Source: Phycisphaeraceae bacterium (lineage in GTDB: Bacteria; Planctomycetota; Phycisphaerae; Phycisphaerales; Phycisphaeraceae). Taken from it: a stretch of DNA of 64,000 nt. Numbering within the stretch: position 1 is the stretch's first letter; each line of letters starts with the position of its first letter. The notes under the pieces were generated by a model. That model was given only the letters and a program-made list of their open reading frames with translations, did not search any database and was not told where the DNA came from. The translations under genes were made by a program, and so were the position numbers. The stretch is taken from assembly GCA_029260655.1 (NCBI GenBank), contig JAJDCU010000047.1, forward strand, positions 1 to 64,000. The letters are read 5' to 3'. Below, piece after piece: positions 8,741 through 18,096 of this stretch.

Positions 8741-10744
8741 GTGTCTCAAGAAAACACGCATCGAGCGCTCAGCGCTGAAGAAGTCCAGGCACTGACCGCA
8801 CAAGGCTGCACCGCCGACGATTGGTCAGCCGTTCATGTCGCCGACCCCTTCGAGACTTCTCGCGTGCGAGATGTACGCTTCGAAGGAAGCGTCCGTGTCG
8901 GCTCGCTTGCCGGGACCGTCACCAGCGCGTCCGGGCTGGATCGGCCGTGTGGGATTGAAGAAGCCACTTTGATCAACTGCACGATCGGCGACGGCGTGCG
9001 GATCGCCAACGTCGGCTCGCACATCGCCAACTACGCTATCGGTAACAGCGCGTGCATCGAGGACGTCGGCGTGATTCAGACGAATGCCGGGTCGATGTTC
9101 GGTAATGGCGTTGAGGTCGAGGTCCTCAACGAGGGCGGCGGGCGTGAGGTCTCGCTGTTCAACGAGATATCCTCGCAATTCGCACACCTCTTATGCATGC
9201 ATCGCTACCGGCCGAAGTTTATCGCGAAGCTGGAAGCGATCGCAAAGCAGGCCATCGACAGCGCCAAGTCCGACACCGGTACGATCGGCGCGGGGGCTAA
9301 GATCGCCGGGGTGCCGCGCATCATAGATGTGAACATCGGTGAGGCGGCCACCGTCTGGGGCGCGTCGGCTCTGGTTAACGGGACCATCTTGTCCAGCGCT
9401 GATGCACCAACCCTCATCGGCGACGCCGTGCAGGCGCACGACTTCATCATCGGCGAAGCATCCAAGGTCACACAGGGCGCGATCGTCGCCAAGAGTTTCG
9501 TCGGGCAGGGCTGTCAGGTCGGCAAGCAGTTCTCGGCCGAGGGGTCGCTCTTTTTCGCTAACTGTGAGGCATTCCACGGCGAGGCGTGCAGCATCTTCGC
9601 CGGCCCCTATACCGTGACGCATCACAAGTCGACGCTGCTGATCGCGGGACTTTTCAGCTTCTACAACGCGGGCAGCGGCACGAACCAGTCCAACCACATG
9701 TACAAGCTCGGGCCCGTCCACGAGGGCAAGATGGAGCGCGGCTGCAAGACCGGCAGCTTCAGCTACATGATGTGGCCATGCCGGGTCGGGCCGTTCTCGG
9801 TCGTGCTGGGTAAGCACACGCGCACGTTCGACCTTTCGGACTTCCCGTTCAGCCACATCGAGGCGGCGCACGACGGGCGGTGCATGGTCGTACCGGGCCT
9901 GAACCTGTCGACCGTCGGCACCGTCCGAGATGGAGCGAAGTGGCCGACCCGCGACCGGCGCAAGGGCAGCGTCAAGCGAGACCGCCTCTCGTTCGACGTC
10001 TTCAGCCCGCTGACCGTCGGACGGATGATCAACGGGTCGGGCCGGCTCAAAGACCTGATGGACAACACCGACAAGTCGGTCGACACCGTCACGATCAGCG
10101 GCGCTCAGGTCAAGCGTGTGCTGCTGCGCGGCGGGATCAAGTACTACCGCTCGGGCATCCACACCTACCTGCTGGAAAAAGTCGTCTCCCGGATCGAGCA
10201 GGCCGCCGAGCAAGGCGCTGGCGGTCTGAGCAAGGCGCTGGCCGCTTCCTCGGATGCCGTTTACAGCGAACAGTGGGTGGACATCGGTGGGCAGATGATG
10301 CCGCGACAGCGGCTGGAAGACCTCTACGCCGCCGTTGAGTCGGGGAAGATCGGGGATCTTACAGCCTTCGAGTCGGCGCTCGATTCGATCCACGCCGCGT
10401 ATACCGAAGATGAGTGGGTGTGGGTCCGCCATGCGTACAAGAATGTCTTCGGCGCCGATCTGGACGCGATCCAGACTGCGGATGCCGCATCGATCGCGGA
10501 CCAGCTGCTCGCAGACCAGAGCAAGTTCCTGAATCTGATACTGATCGATGCCGGCAAGGAGTTCAGCGAGGCCACCCAGACCGGGTTCGGCCAGGACGGG
10601 TCAGATGCCGACCGAGTTGCCGATTTCCTGGCCGTCCGAGGTGCGTTCGACGGCAACAAGTTCATCAAGCAGATGAAGCAAGCGATCGAAGACCTGAACA
10701 CCCGGATCGAAAAGCTCAAGCAGACGTTGGCCGTCTGCACATGA
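8741..10744 (+). CDS. DUF4954-type protein, predicted left-handed beta-helix
   Basis: A 667-residue protein starting at GTG with AGGAG about nine bases upstream. Residues about 45-390 contain many short hexapeptide-like turns (for example IGDGVRIANVGSHIANYAIG, LIGDAVQAHDFIIGEASKV), as in acyltransferase/nucleotidyltransferase left-handed beta-helices. A Lys/His-rich central stretch (HHKSTLL, GTNQSNHMYKLGP) is highly characteristic of this family as I remember it. The C-terminal ~170 residues look alpha-helical and end in a coiled coil. No function is established to my knowledge. It sits before an unknown gene and gmhA, which hints at cell-envelope sugar chemistry. Confidence 0.75.
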   Translation: MSQENTHRALSAEEVQALTAQGCTADDWSAVHVADPFETSRVRDVRFEGSVRVGSLAGTVTSASGLDRPCGIEEATLINCTIGDGVRIANVGSHIANYAIGNSACIEDVGVIQTNAGSMFGNGVEVEVLNEGGGREVSLFNEISSQFAHLLCMHRYRPKFIAKLEAIAKQAIDSAKSDTGTIGAGAKIAGVPRIIDVNIGEAATVWGASALVNGTILSSADAPTLIGDAVQAHDFIIGEASKVTQGAIVAKSFVGQGCQVGKQFSAEGSLFFANCEAFHGEACSIFAGPYTVTHHKSTLLIAGLFSFYNAGSGTNQSNHMYKLGPVHEGKMERGCKTGSFSYMMWPCRVGPFSVVLGKHTRTFDLSDFPFSHIEAAHDGRCMVVPGLNLSTVGTVRDGAKWPTRDRRKGSVKRDRLSFDVFSPLTVGRMINGSGRLKDLMDNTDKSVDTVTISGAQVKRVLLRGGIKYYRSGIHTYLLEKVVSRIEQAAEQGAGGLSKALAASSDAVYSEQWVDIGGQMMPRQRLEDLYAAVESGKIGDLTAFESALDSIHAAYTEDEWVWVRHAYKNVFGADLDAIQTADAASIADQLLADQSKFLNLILIDAGKEFSEATQTGFGQDGSDADRVADFLAVRGAFDGNKFIKQMKQAIEDLNTRIEKLKQTLAVCT

Positions 10745-10815
10745 TCACCGGCCCGACATACTTCCGCCTCGACTTGACCGGCGCGGCGTTTGCGTAGACC
10801 GTGTTGCGGTCTCTT

Positions 10816-11949
10816 ATGCCCTACGACCAGATCAACCCCAACCAGATCCACGTCCTGCCGCTGGCAAAGCGCAAGAGCTTTATCCAGATCGAGCAGGCGA
10901 TGATCGACCCGTCCGGGCCCGCGCCCGACCCCGGGGCGATGGCCGGTCAGATCGACCGGCTGGCGCAGCGGATCACCGAGGCACGTCAGCGCGGCGCTTC
11001 GGTCATGCTGGTCTACGGGGCACACGTCATCAAGAACGGCTGCGGCCCGCTGGTCAACGCGCTGATAGAGTCGGGGCATGTGACCCACCTGGCGACTCAG
11101 GGCGCGGGGATCATTCACGACTGGGAGTTCGCTTACCTTGGTCGATCCAGCGAGTCGGTGCGGGACAACACCCCCGGTGGCCGGTTCGGGACCTGGGATG
11201 AGACCGGGCGCTGGCTGAATCTCGCAGCCCTGGTCGGCGCGGCCGAGGGGATCGGCTGGGGCGAGTCGGTGGGGCGGATGGTCGTCGAAGACGGCGTAAA
11301 TCTGCCGGACCCGGATGCTTTAGCGAAACAAATCTCGGACGACCCGGCACACGAGCTTGCCGGAGCGCGGGCCGACCTGCTCAATGCGGTGCGCCGTTTC
11401 GATCTCAAGCCCGGTGTGCATGAGGTCAAGCACCCGTACAAGAAACACACCGTGCTGGATGCGTCTTACCGTAACCGCGTGCCGTTGACGGTCCACCCGG
11501 GGATCGGCTACGACATTATCACCAACCACCCGATGTTCCACGGCGGCGCCATCGGCCGGACCAGCGCGACCGACACACGCATCTTCGCTCAGGGTGTCAA
11601 GAATTTGTCCGGCGGTGTCTACCTGACCGTCGGATCCGCGATCATGAGCCCGCAGGTCTTCGAGAAGGCGCTGAGTGTCGCCAACAATCTGCTACTGCCC
11701 GACGGCCAGCGCGTCGAGGGCCATCACATGGCGGTTGTTGACCTCCAGGACGGCGGGGGCTGGGACTGGACCCGCGGAGAGCCACCCAAGGAAAGCCCGG
11801 CGTATTACCTGCGGTTCTGCAAGACCTTCGCACGCATGGGCGGCACACTGGACTATATTTGTGGCGATAACCGGGTCGTGCTGGCCAATCTCGCTAAGCG
11901 CCTGGCCGCGGTCCCGCCATCGCCTGAAGGGACTAAAATAGACACATGA
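10816..11949 (+). CDS. conserved protein of unknown function, coupled to gmhA
   Basis: A 377-residue soluble protein that I do not recognise with confidence. It shows alternating alpha/beta segments, a GAHVIKNG motif near residue 70, GAGIIHDWEFAYLG near 100 and GGAIGRTSATDTR near 240. These look like nucleotide-binding or metal-dependent active-site loops. An in-frame GTG exists at 10801, but the ATG at 10816 begins the better-looking N-terminus; neither has a strong ribosome site. Its TGA overlaps the gmhA ATG by four bases, so the products are probably made in step. A role in heptose or related sugar metabolism is only an inference. Confidence 0.7.
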   Translation: MPYDQINPNQIHVLPLAKRKSFIQIEQAMIDPSGPAPDPGAMAGQIDRLAQRITEARQRGASVMLVYGAHVIKNGCGPLVNALIESGHVTHLATQGAGIIHDWEFAYLGRSSESVRDNTPGGRFGTWDETGRWLNLAALVGAAEGIGWGESVGRMVVEDGVNLPDPDALAKQISDDPAHELAGARADLLNAVRRFDLKPGVHEVKHPYKKHTVLDASYRNRVPLTVHPGIGYDIITNHPMFHGGAIGRTSATDTRIFAQGVKNLSGGVYLTVGSAIMSPQVFEKALSVANNLLLPDGQRVEGHHMAVVDLQDGGGWDWTRGEPPKESPAYYLRFCKTFARMGGTLDYICGDNRVVLANLAKRLAAVPPSPEGTKIDT

Positions 11950-12530
11950 CGCTTGACGACGCCAACAACATCCTAAATGCCAACATCACCGACGCCGTTC
12001 GGACGTTTACCAACCTTACCGCGCACGGCCCGGCGCTGGATCGGGCAGCCCGACTTGTCGCCGATTGTCTGTTGGGCGGGCACAAGCTGTTGGTCTGTGG
12101 CAACGGCGGCAGCTCGGCCGACGCGACGCACATCGTCACCGAGATCGTCGGCCGGTTCGTCCAGGAGCGCAAAGGCTATCCGGCGATCGCGCTGAGCGAT
12201 TCGGTCGGGGTGCTCACCGCGGTGAGTAATGACTACGGGTTCGATAATGTGTACGCACGCCAGGTCGAGGCGTTCGGTCAGGCGGGGGACGTCCTGCTTG
12301 TGATCACCACCAGCGGCAACTCGCCGAACATCCTGCGCGCCCTGGAGGTCGCAGGTGACTTAGACATCGCCAGCGTAGCCCTGCTCGGCCGAGACGGCGG
12401 CAAGGCCAAGGGGCAAGCCACGATCGAGTTGATCGTCGATGAACTGGTTACCGCACGGATCCAGGAAGCCCACCAATTGCTCTATCACAGCCTCTGCCAG
12501 ACGCTGGACAGCGTGCTTTGCCGGGATTGA
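11946..12530 (+). CDS. gmhA: phosphoheptose isomerase (SIS domain)
   Basis: A 194-residue SIS-domain protein of GmhA length. GmhA converts sedoheptulose-7-phosphate to heptose-7-phosphate, the first step of heptose synthesis for LPS or other glycans. The substrate loop GNGGSSADATH contains His62 and Glu66, and ARIQEAH near the C-terminus supplies the second histidine, matching the zinc ligands of the enzyme. ITTSGNSPN is the phosphate-binding loop. It overlaps the preceding unknown gene by four bases. No hldE or other heptose genes are nearby, so the end product cannot be read from context. Confidence 0.88.
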   Translation: MTLDDANNILNANITDAVRTFTNLTAHGPALDRAARLVADCLLGGHKLLVCGNGGSSADATHIVTEIVGRFVQERKGYPAIALSDSVGVLTAVSNDYGFDNVYARQVEAFGQAGDVLLVITTSGNSPNILRALEVAGDLDIASVALLGRDGGKAKGQATIELIVDELVTARIQEAHQLLYHSLCQTLDSVLCRD

Positions 12531-12899
12531 TACCCCTCTTCATCGTTTACACAGACGAGCCTTTCAGAATTTCCGTCCCCAAGCCCGCAGATGTACCGTC
12601 TGCCGTGCTTCTGCGGGTTATCCGGTAGGGTTTTCGAAGAGCTTAGACCGGTAAAACTGTTTAACATCACAGATCCATCGGCCTCGAGCACGGGCTCGGT
12701 GCTGTGTGGGCCGTATCTGCCGGGTCCGATCATGCGCCATTACTCCAACGGCAGGACGTCTGAGCCCTACGGTCGATGAATGTCACGGTTATTGGACGGG
12801 CCATCTCCCCCGTCTGGGCGAGGCTACCTCAGGTACCCCCCTCGCTTGCCGATATCCCATAGGAAGTAGTGATTGATATGACTAGCCCAGGAGTGGAGT
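12531..12899. other. 369-base non-coding stretch with three inverted repeats
   Basis: I see no convincing gene here. CCCGCAG (12584-12590) pairs with CTGCGGG (12611-12617) and may help end the gmhA transcript, though no T tract follows. A nested pair lies at 12679-12713 (CGGCC/GGCCG around AGCAC/GTGCT), and a second nested hairpin at 12818-12845 (GCGAGG/CCTCGC around ACCT/AGGT). The latter two are in the leader of the pilus/secretion locus. I could not match them to a known riboswitch class. Confidence 0.4.
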
Positions 12900-14747
12900 A
12901 TGACCGAGTCGGTCGATAAGACCATGGCCGCCCGCCGCAGGTGGCTAAGCCCAACCGAGGCCGCGATCGGTCCGATCATTGTGGCGCTGTTCGCCGCCGT
13001 GATGGTGGCGCTGCTGGTGATGGGCTGGTGGTCTGTTCGGACAGAGCGTACGACGACGGTCGCGGCGAGTACCGCGCGCGTGGTATCGACCGGGCAATTG
13101 CTGGCCGACGGTGTACACACGATGCTGGCATCGGACGATGTGGCTGCGGTGCGCCGCATGGTTGTCGAGGCCGGGAGGCAGGCCCAGTTACGAAGCTGCC
13201 GGGTCTTGCTGCCCGACGGTTCGGTGTTGGCCGACCAGGAGCCCAGCAGGATCAGCCTCGACACCCTGCCGAAGACTTGGGCCGACGGCACGGGCTCGTC
13301 TGCGGAGGCCACACAACAAATCAACGATGGCGTGTTGTCGCTGAGTTACCCGATCCAAGTGCCCGGCCGGGGTATGGTGACGCTACAACTCAGCGCCGCG
13401 ACGGGCGACCAAGGTATGGGTGCGGGCCAGACGATGGTGGTCGTGACCGCGGTCGCCGGGGTGACACTGATCGTTCTGGTCTTGCTTTACCGCCCGGCAA
13501 GGTCGCGTGTGGCGCCTTTTGCGTTGATCCGTGAGGCGCTACAGGCGGTCGAGCGAGGCGAGGCGGACCCGCAGGCGTTGAAGGTCAGCGACGGGCTGGG
13601 CCCCGAGGCGCAGACTTGGAACCGGCTCATCGATCGACGTGGGGAATCCGACCGCCGATCACTGCTGCGCCGTGCTGCGGATACCGCGGTCAGCGGGCAG
13701 GGCGGGGCAGGGTCGTTCGATTTGATCGGTGACGCCTTATGGCAGGGGATTGTCCTGGTCGGCCCGGACATGGGTATCAGCTATGCGAACGGCGCTGCGG
13801 CGGTTTTGCTCAAGTCGTCGCGTGAGGACCTGATCGGGGCAGATGCCGGTGAATTTCTGGGAGACGATGAAGTTGTATCGGCGGTGCGTGAGGTCGCCGC
13901 TGGCTCGGACCGCCGCCGGCGCACGGTGGAGGTTGAGCAGGTCGGGCATAGCCAGGGCGGGGTGCTGCGATTCAGCGTGAGGCCGGCCGGGCAGGGTTCG
14001 GCCAAGACCGCGCTGGTCGTGATCGAGGACATCACCCAGCAGCGTGTCGCGGAGGAGGCCAGGCGGAACTTCGTCGCGCAGGTAGCCCACGAGCTTCGGA
14101 CGCCCTTGACGAATATCAGCCTCAACGTCGAAGCGGCGATCGACGACGGCGAGGATGACCCCGAGATGCGAGGCCGGTGCCTGAACGTGATCAATCAGGA
14201 GACCCAGCGCCTGGGCCAACTGGTCAACGACATGCTCTCGGTCTCGGAGATCGAGGCCGGTTCGATGGCGCTGCACCACGATGATGTCAGGCTGGACGAG
14301 TTCTTCGAGGAGTTAAAGGCCGACTTTACCCGGCAGGCCGAAGAGAAGCAGGTCCACCTGCTGTTCGATTTACCGCCGAAGCTCCCGGTGATCCATGGCG
14401 ACCGAGACAAGCTGGCCGTCTCTATGCACAACCTCCTGGGCAACGCGGTCAAGTATTCCACGCCCGGCGGGGAGGTGACCGTGAGGGTGGAGGTCGACAA
14501 TGCCTCGCTCCGGGTCGTGTTCAAAGACAAGGGCATCGGGATCGAGCGCGAAGAATTGGAAATGGTCTTCGACCGCTTCTACCGGGCCAAGGACAGCCGG
14601 GTGTCACAGATCACGGGGACGGGCCTGGGTCTGCCGATCGCGCGAGAGATCGTCCGCAGGCACGGCGGAGATATCGAGGCGTCCTCAACGCTGAACCAGG
14701 GCAGCACGTTCACCATCAACCTGCCAATCAAGGCTGAGGCGGCCTGA
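12900..14747 (+). CDS. membrane sensor histidine kinase with PAS domain
   Basis: A 615-residue kinase. Membrane segments at about 24-43 and 178-198 frame a periplasmic sensor of about 130 residues. A PAS-like domain (about 275-385), HisKA with phospho-acceptor His397 (FVAQVAHELRTP) and an HATPase_c domain with GIGIEREELEMVF and TGTGLGLPIA follow. AGGAG lies about seven bases before the ATG. It is the first gene of the pilus/secretion locus, separated by six bases from a STAS protein. No response regulator is adjacent on this strand; the receiver protein near 27.3 kb is a possible partner. It could sense envelope state and control assembly, an inference. Confidence 0.87.
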   Translation: MTESVDKTMAARRRWLSPTEAAIGPIIVALFAAVMVALLVMGWWSVRTERTTTVAASTARVVSTGQLLADGVHTMLASDDVAAVRRMVVEAGRQAQLRSCRVLLPDGSVLADQEPSRISLDTLPKTWADGTGSSAEATQQINDGVLSLSYPIQVPGRGMVTLQLSAATGDQGMGAGQTMVVVTAVAGVTLIVLVLLYRPARSRVAPFALIREALQAVERGEADPQALKVSDGLGPEAQTWNRLIDRRGESDRRSLLRRAADTAVSGQGGAGSFDLIGDALWQGIVLVGPDMGISYANGAAAVLLKSSREDLIGADAGEFLGDDEVVSAVREVAAGSDRRRRTVEVEQVGHSQGGVLRFSVRPAGQGSAKTALVVIEDITQQRVAEEARRNFVAQVAHELRTPLTNISLNVEAAIDDGEDDPEMRGRCLNVINQETQRLGQLVNDMLSVSEIEAGSMALHHDDVRLDEFFEELKADFTRQAEEKQVHLLFDLPPKLPVIHGDRDKLAVSMHNLLGNAVKYSTPGGEVTVRVEVDNASLRVVFKDKGIGIEREELEMVFDRFYRAKDSRVSQITGTGLGLPIAREIVRRHGGDIEASSTLNQGSTFTINLPIKAEAA

Positions 14748-14753
14748 CGCAAG

Positions 14754-15089
14754 ATGCAGATCAAAGAACAGACCCATGGAGCGGTGATGGTGCTTGAGCC
14801 GGACGGCGCGTTGATTCAGGACGACGCCGACCAGTTTATGTCACGCCTTAAGGATGCGGTGTCAGAGAGCGCCGGCCGTGTGGTGGTGGACCTCTCCTTG
14901 GTGCCGTTCGTCGACAGCCGTGGCCTGGAGATTCTGGTCGAGGCCAACGATGCGCTATCCAGCGGTGGTCGGGCGCTGAAGATCTGCTGTGTGAACGAGA
15001 CGATCCGCGAGGTGCTGGACCTGACCGGTTTAGCGGTACGGTTCGATCACTTCGACGATACGAATTCGGCATTGAGGAGCTTTCATTGA
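14754..15089 (+). CDS. STAS-domain anti-anti-sigma-factor-like protein
   Basis: A 111-residue single STAS domain. The conserved DSRGLE loop puts the phosphorylatable serine at residue 55, as in SpoIIAA/RsbV-type antagonists. Such proteins switch partners by Ser phosphorylation, but no anti-sigma kinase is visible nearby. It lies between a histidine kinase and the assembly ATPase, and its TGA overlaps the TTG start of that ATPase gene. It may therefore regulate the machine or its expression directly. An MlaB-like role is less likely because no Mla genes are present. Confidence 0.85.
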   Translation: MQIKEQTHGAVMVLEPDGALIQDDADQFMSRLKDAVSESAGRVVVDLSLVPFVDSRGLEILVEANDALSSGGRALKICCVNETIREVLDLTGLAVRFDHFDDTNSALRSFH

Positions 15090-16828
15090 CCTCTCGGCCT
15101 CAAAGGCCACGCCTGGGCGAGGCGTTGATCGAGCAAGGCGCGCTGTCTCAAGAGCAGCTCGCCAGGGCGCTCGCTGCGCAGAAGAGCACCGGGGCGATGC
15201 TTGGCGAGGTCCTTGTCGAGCAGGGTGTGGTCAACGGCGCGACCCTGATCAACGCCCTTGGCCGGTGCCAGGGGATCCCCGGCTGCGTGCTCCGGCACGG
15301 GCTGATCGACCCGGCGCTACTGAAAGAGCTAGGCGATGACGAGGCACGCCGACTGAAAATCATCCCGATGTTCCGCGTGCACGACACGATGACCGTCGCG
15401 ATGGCCGAGCCCCAGTCCCTGCCGACGATCGACCGGCTTGGCAGGCTGACCCAGTGCAAGATCCGCCCGGTACTGGCGCTTGAATCGAACATCCTTGAGT
15501 TCATCAAGAAGTATGCCGGCGGGGACGTGGATGTAGACGCCTTCCTGACGTCGCTTGTCGAGTCGGACGTCGAGGTGATCGAACGCGAGACCGTCGACGA
15601 GGGCCCGGCGACGGACCTGGACCAGATGGTCGAGGGAAGCCCGATCATCAACCTTGTTAATGTGGCGCTGCTGACGGCGATCCGTGACAAGGCCAGCGAT
15701 ATCCACATCGAGCCGGACAAGAAGGGCACACGGATCCGCTACCGGATCGACGGGCTGTTGCGTGACCTGATGAAGCCCCCGCCCGGGATGCACGCGGCGG
15801 TGGTGTCGCGCGTGAAGGTGATCGGGAAGATGGACATCGCCGAGAAGCGTCTGCCACAGGAAGGCCGGGTCCGCCTGGTCGCCGAGGGACGGGAGATCGA
15901 CCTGCGCGTGTCGAGCATGCCGACGCTCCTGGGCGAGAAGCTGGTCGTGCGTATCCTGGACAAGGACAACCTCCACGTCCAGATGGAGGACCTGGGCATC
16001 CGCCACGACGGGCTGGAAGCGTTCAAGCGGATGCTTCGTCAGCCCCACGGGTTGGTCCTGGTCACCGGGCCGACCGGCAGCGGCAAGACCACCACGCTCT
16101 ACTCGGCGCTAGACCTTTTGCGCAGCCCCGAAAGCAACATCGTCACCGTCGAGGACCCGGTCGAATACCAGATGGACCTGATCAATCAGATCCATGTGCA
16201 GGAGTCGATCGGGCTGACGTTCGCCACGGCACTACGGAGCATCCTGCGGCAGGACCCGGACATCATCATGATCGGTGAGATCCGAGATGAGGTGACGGCC
16301 CGAGTCGCTGTGCAGGCGGCGTTGACCGGGCACCTGGTGCTGGCGACGCTGCACACCAACGACGCCCCCGGCGCTGTGGCGCGGTTGCTGGACATGAACG
16401 TCGAGCCGTACCTGCTATCCAGCGCGATCAACGGCGTGATCGCCCAGAGGCTGTGCCGGACGATCTGTTCGGGCTGCCAGACCAAGTATTATCCGGCTGA
16501 GCATGTCCTGATCGACGCCAACATCGAGCAATTCGCCGGCCGGGCCTTCCAGAAGGGCGGCGGGTGTCAGCGGTGCCACAACAGCGGCTTCGCCGGGCGG
16601 GTCGGCATCTACGAGGTGATGGAAGTCAGCCCCGAGCTGCGCCGGATGGTCCACAGAGCCGCACCCACGCACGAGTTGCGGGACAAGGTTCGAGATCATG
16701 GCGGTTTGTCGCTGCGTGAAGAGGGCGTTGCGATTGCACTACAGGGCAAGAGCTCGTTGGAGGAGGTCTTACGGGTGACGCAAAACGACCAGGAGGTCGT
16801 CGCACAGGACGTGGCCGACGCCGCGTAA
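15086..16828 (+). CDS. type IV pilus / type II secretion assembly ATPase (PilB/GspE)
   Basis: A 580-residue hexameric traffic ATPase that powers (pseudo)pilin assembly at the inner membrane. An N-terminal GspE-II domain (about 8-150) precedes the ATPase core with Walker [11 protein letters not shown] starting at 328, the Asp box, Walker B (ILRQDPDIIMIGEIRD) and the His box (TGHLVLATLHTNDA). A CxxC pair in CSGC and a second in CQRC form the GspE/PilB zinc site. The start is TTG at 15086, overlapping the STAS stop, with GAGGAG about seven bases upstream. The all-intact motifs argue for an active assembly motor. Confidence 0.93.
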   Translation: MTSRPQRPRLGEALIEQGALSQEQLARALAAQKSTGAMLGEVLVEQGVVNGATLINALGRCQGIPGCVLRHGLIDPALLKELGDDEARRLKIIPMFRVHDTMTVAMAEPQSLPTIDRLGRLTQCKIRPVLALESNILEFIKKYAGGDVDVDAFLTSLVESDVEVIERETVDEGPATDLDQMVEGSPIINLVNVALLTAIRDKASDIHIEPDKKGTRIRYRIDGLLRDLMKPPPGMHAAVVSRVKVIGKMDIAEKRLPQEGRVRLVAEGREIDLRVSSMPTLLGEKLVVRILDKDNLHVQMEDLGIRHDGLEAFKRMLRQPHGLVLVTGPTGSGKTTTLYSALDLLRSPESNIVTVEDPVEYQMDLINQIHVQESIGLTFATALRSILRQDPDIIMIGEIRDEVTARVAVQAALTGHLVLATLHTNDAPGAVARLLDMNVEPYLLSSAINGVIAQRLCRTICSGCQTKYYPAEHVLIDANIEQFAGRAFQKGGGCQRCHNSGFAGRVGIYEVMEVSPELRRMVHRAAPTHELRDKVRDHGGLSLREEGVAIALQGKSSLEEVLRVTQNDQEVVAQDVADAA

Positions 16829-16863
16829 CAGGGTTCAGGGTTTAGCATGCGTTGGGTGATCTG

Positions 16864-18096
16864 ATGAAGCTGGCATACCAGGGATACGACAGCAACGGGC
16901 AGGTGGTGAAGGACACCATCGATGCCCCAAGCGCCGGGGAGGCGACGTCGACGCTGCGCGGTCAGGGCCTGTTTGTGACCTCGATAGCCGCCGCCTCGGG
17001 TGGCGTCAGCCCGAGGAAAAGGCGTAAGGGCTTGCCCCGTTCGCGTGGGAGCGGCGGGATCAAGGGCCTGACCCTGTTCACACGTCAGCTCCAGGTCATG
17101 CTCACCACCGGCACGCCGATCATGCAGGCGCTCTCGGCACTGGAACGACAGGCCGACAACCCGGTGTGGCGCGACACGATCCACCACATGACCCAGCGGC
17201 TGGAGGAGGGCGTGTCCCTGTCCGAGGCGATGAAGGACCACCCCCAGCGGTTCGATCCGATCTACCGGAACCTGGTTGCCGCGGGAGAGACGTCGGGCAA
17301 GCTGCCGACCATGCTTCAGCGGTTGACGGACTTGACACGCAAGCAGCTACAGACCCGAAACACCATCGTCGGGGCGCTGGTCTACCCCAGCCTGCTGGTC
17401 GTCGTGGCTGTGTCCGTGCTGTGCCTGATGCTGACGATCGTGCTGCCGCGGTTCACCGACCTGTTCCACACACTGGACCTGCCCCTGCCACCGACAACCA
17501 AGGCGCTGATGTTCTTAAGCAGCGTGTTGACCAGCTACTGGTGGTTGATGCTCCTGCTGCTTGTGGGGACGGGCGTGGGCCTGAAATACTGGCTGGGCAC
17601 CCCCCAAGGCAGGCAGTCGGTTTTCACCGCGATGCTTCAGTTGCCGATGCTCAGCAAGGTCACCCGCAGCTTCGCCACCGCGCGGATCGCCAGACTGCTG
17701 GGCGTGTTGATGGACAGCCACCTGCCGCTGCTGGACGTGCTGGACCTGATCCGTCAAGGGACCGTCAATACACACTACGCCCGGCTGCTCGATCAAGCCA
17801 AGGACGCGGTGACCCGCGGCGAGCCGGTCAGCTCCGCGTTCGCCGAGTCGGACCTGATTACCCCGTCGGTCAGCGAGGCGATGCGCAGCGGTGAGGCTAC
17901 CGGGAGGGTCGCGCCATCGCTTCTGACAATGTCGGATATGCTCGACGAGGAGAACGAGGTGCTGATCAAGTCGCTGACCGGCATCCTCGAGCCGATGATC
18001 CTGCTGGTGATGGGCGTGTTGGTTGGTTTCATGGCGTTGAGTATTTTCCTGCCGCTATTCGACCTGACAGCGATGTCCGCGGGGGGCCCCCAATGA
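16864..18096 (+). CDS. inner-membrane platform protein (PilC/GspF)
   Basis: A 410-residue polytopic platform protein with the usual duplicated GspF domain. The first copy is around residues 65-190 and the second around 265-390. Membrane segments lie near 175-200, 217-237 and 375-400. LFTRQLQVMLTTGTPIMQAL is the typical start of the first repeat. It anchors the assembly ATPase and the pseudopilin fibre. The ATG at 16864 gives the usual MKLAYQGYD start; an in-frame TTG lies 12 bases upstream. The stop overlaps the next gene by four bases. Confidence 0.92.
   Translation: MKLAYQGYDSNGQVVKDTIDAPSAGEATSTLRGQGLFVTSIAAASGGVSPRKRRKGLPRSRGSGGIKGLTLFTRQLQVMLTTGTPIMQALSALERQADNPVWRDTIHHMTQRLEEGVSLSEAMKDHPQRFDPIYRNLVAAGETSGKLPTMLQRLTDLTRKQLQTRNTIVGALVYPSLLVVVAVSVLCLMLTIVLPRFTDLFHTLDLPLPPTTKALMFLSSVLTSYWWLMLLLLVGTGVGLKYWLGTPQGRQSVFTAMLQLPMLSKVTRSFATARIARLLGVLMDSHLPLLDVLDLIRQGTVNTHYARLLDQAKDAVTRGEPVSSAFAESDLITPSVSEAMRSGEATGRVAPSLLTMSDMLDEENEVLIKSLTGILEPMILLVMGVLVGFMALSIFLPLFDLTAMSAGGPQ

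Noticed and set aside
12591-12779. A 62-codon open frame in the leader of the pilus/secretion locus
   Set aside because: It has no ribosome-binding site and overlaps two nested inverted repeats; the peptide has no recognisable pattern.
12679-12845. A cyclic-di-GMP (GEMM) riboswitch before the pilus/secretion locus
   Set aside because: The conserved GEMM core sequences are not present; only hairpins are visible.
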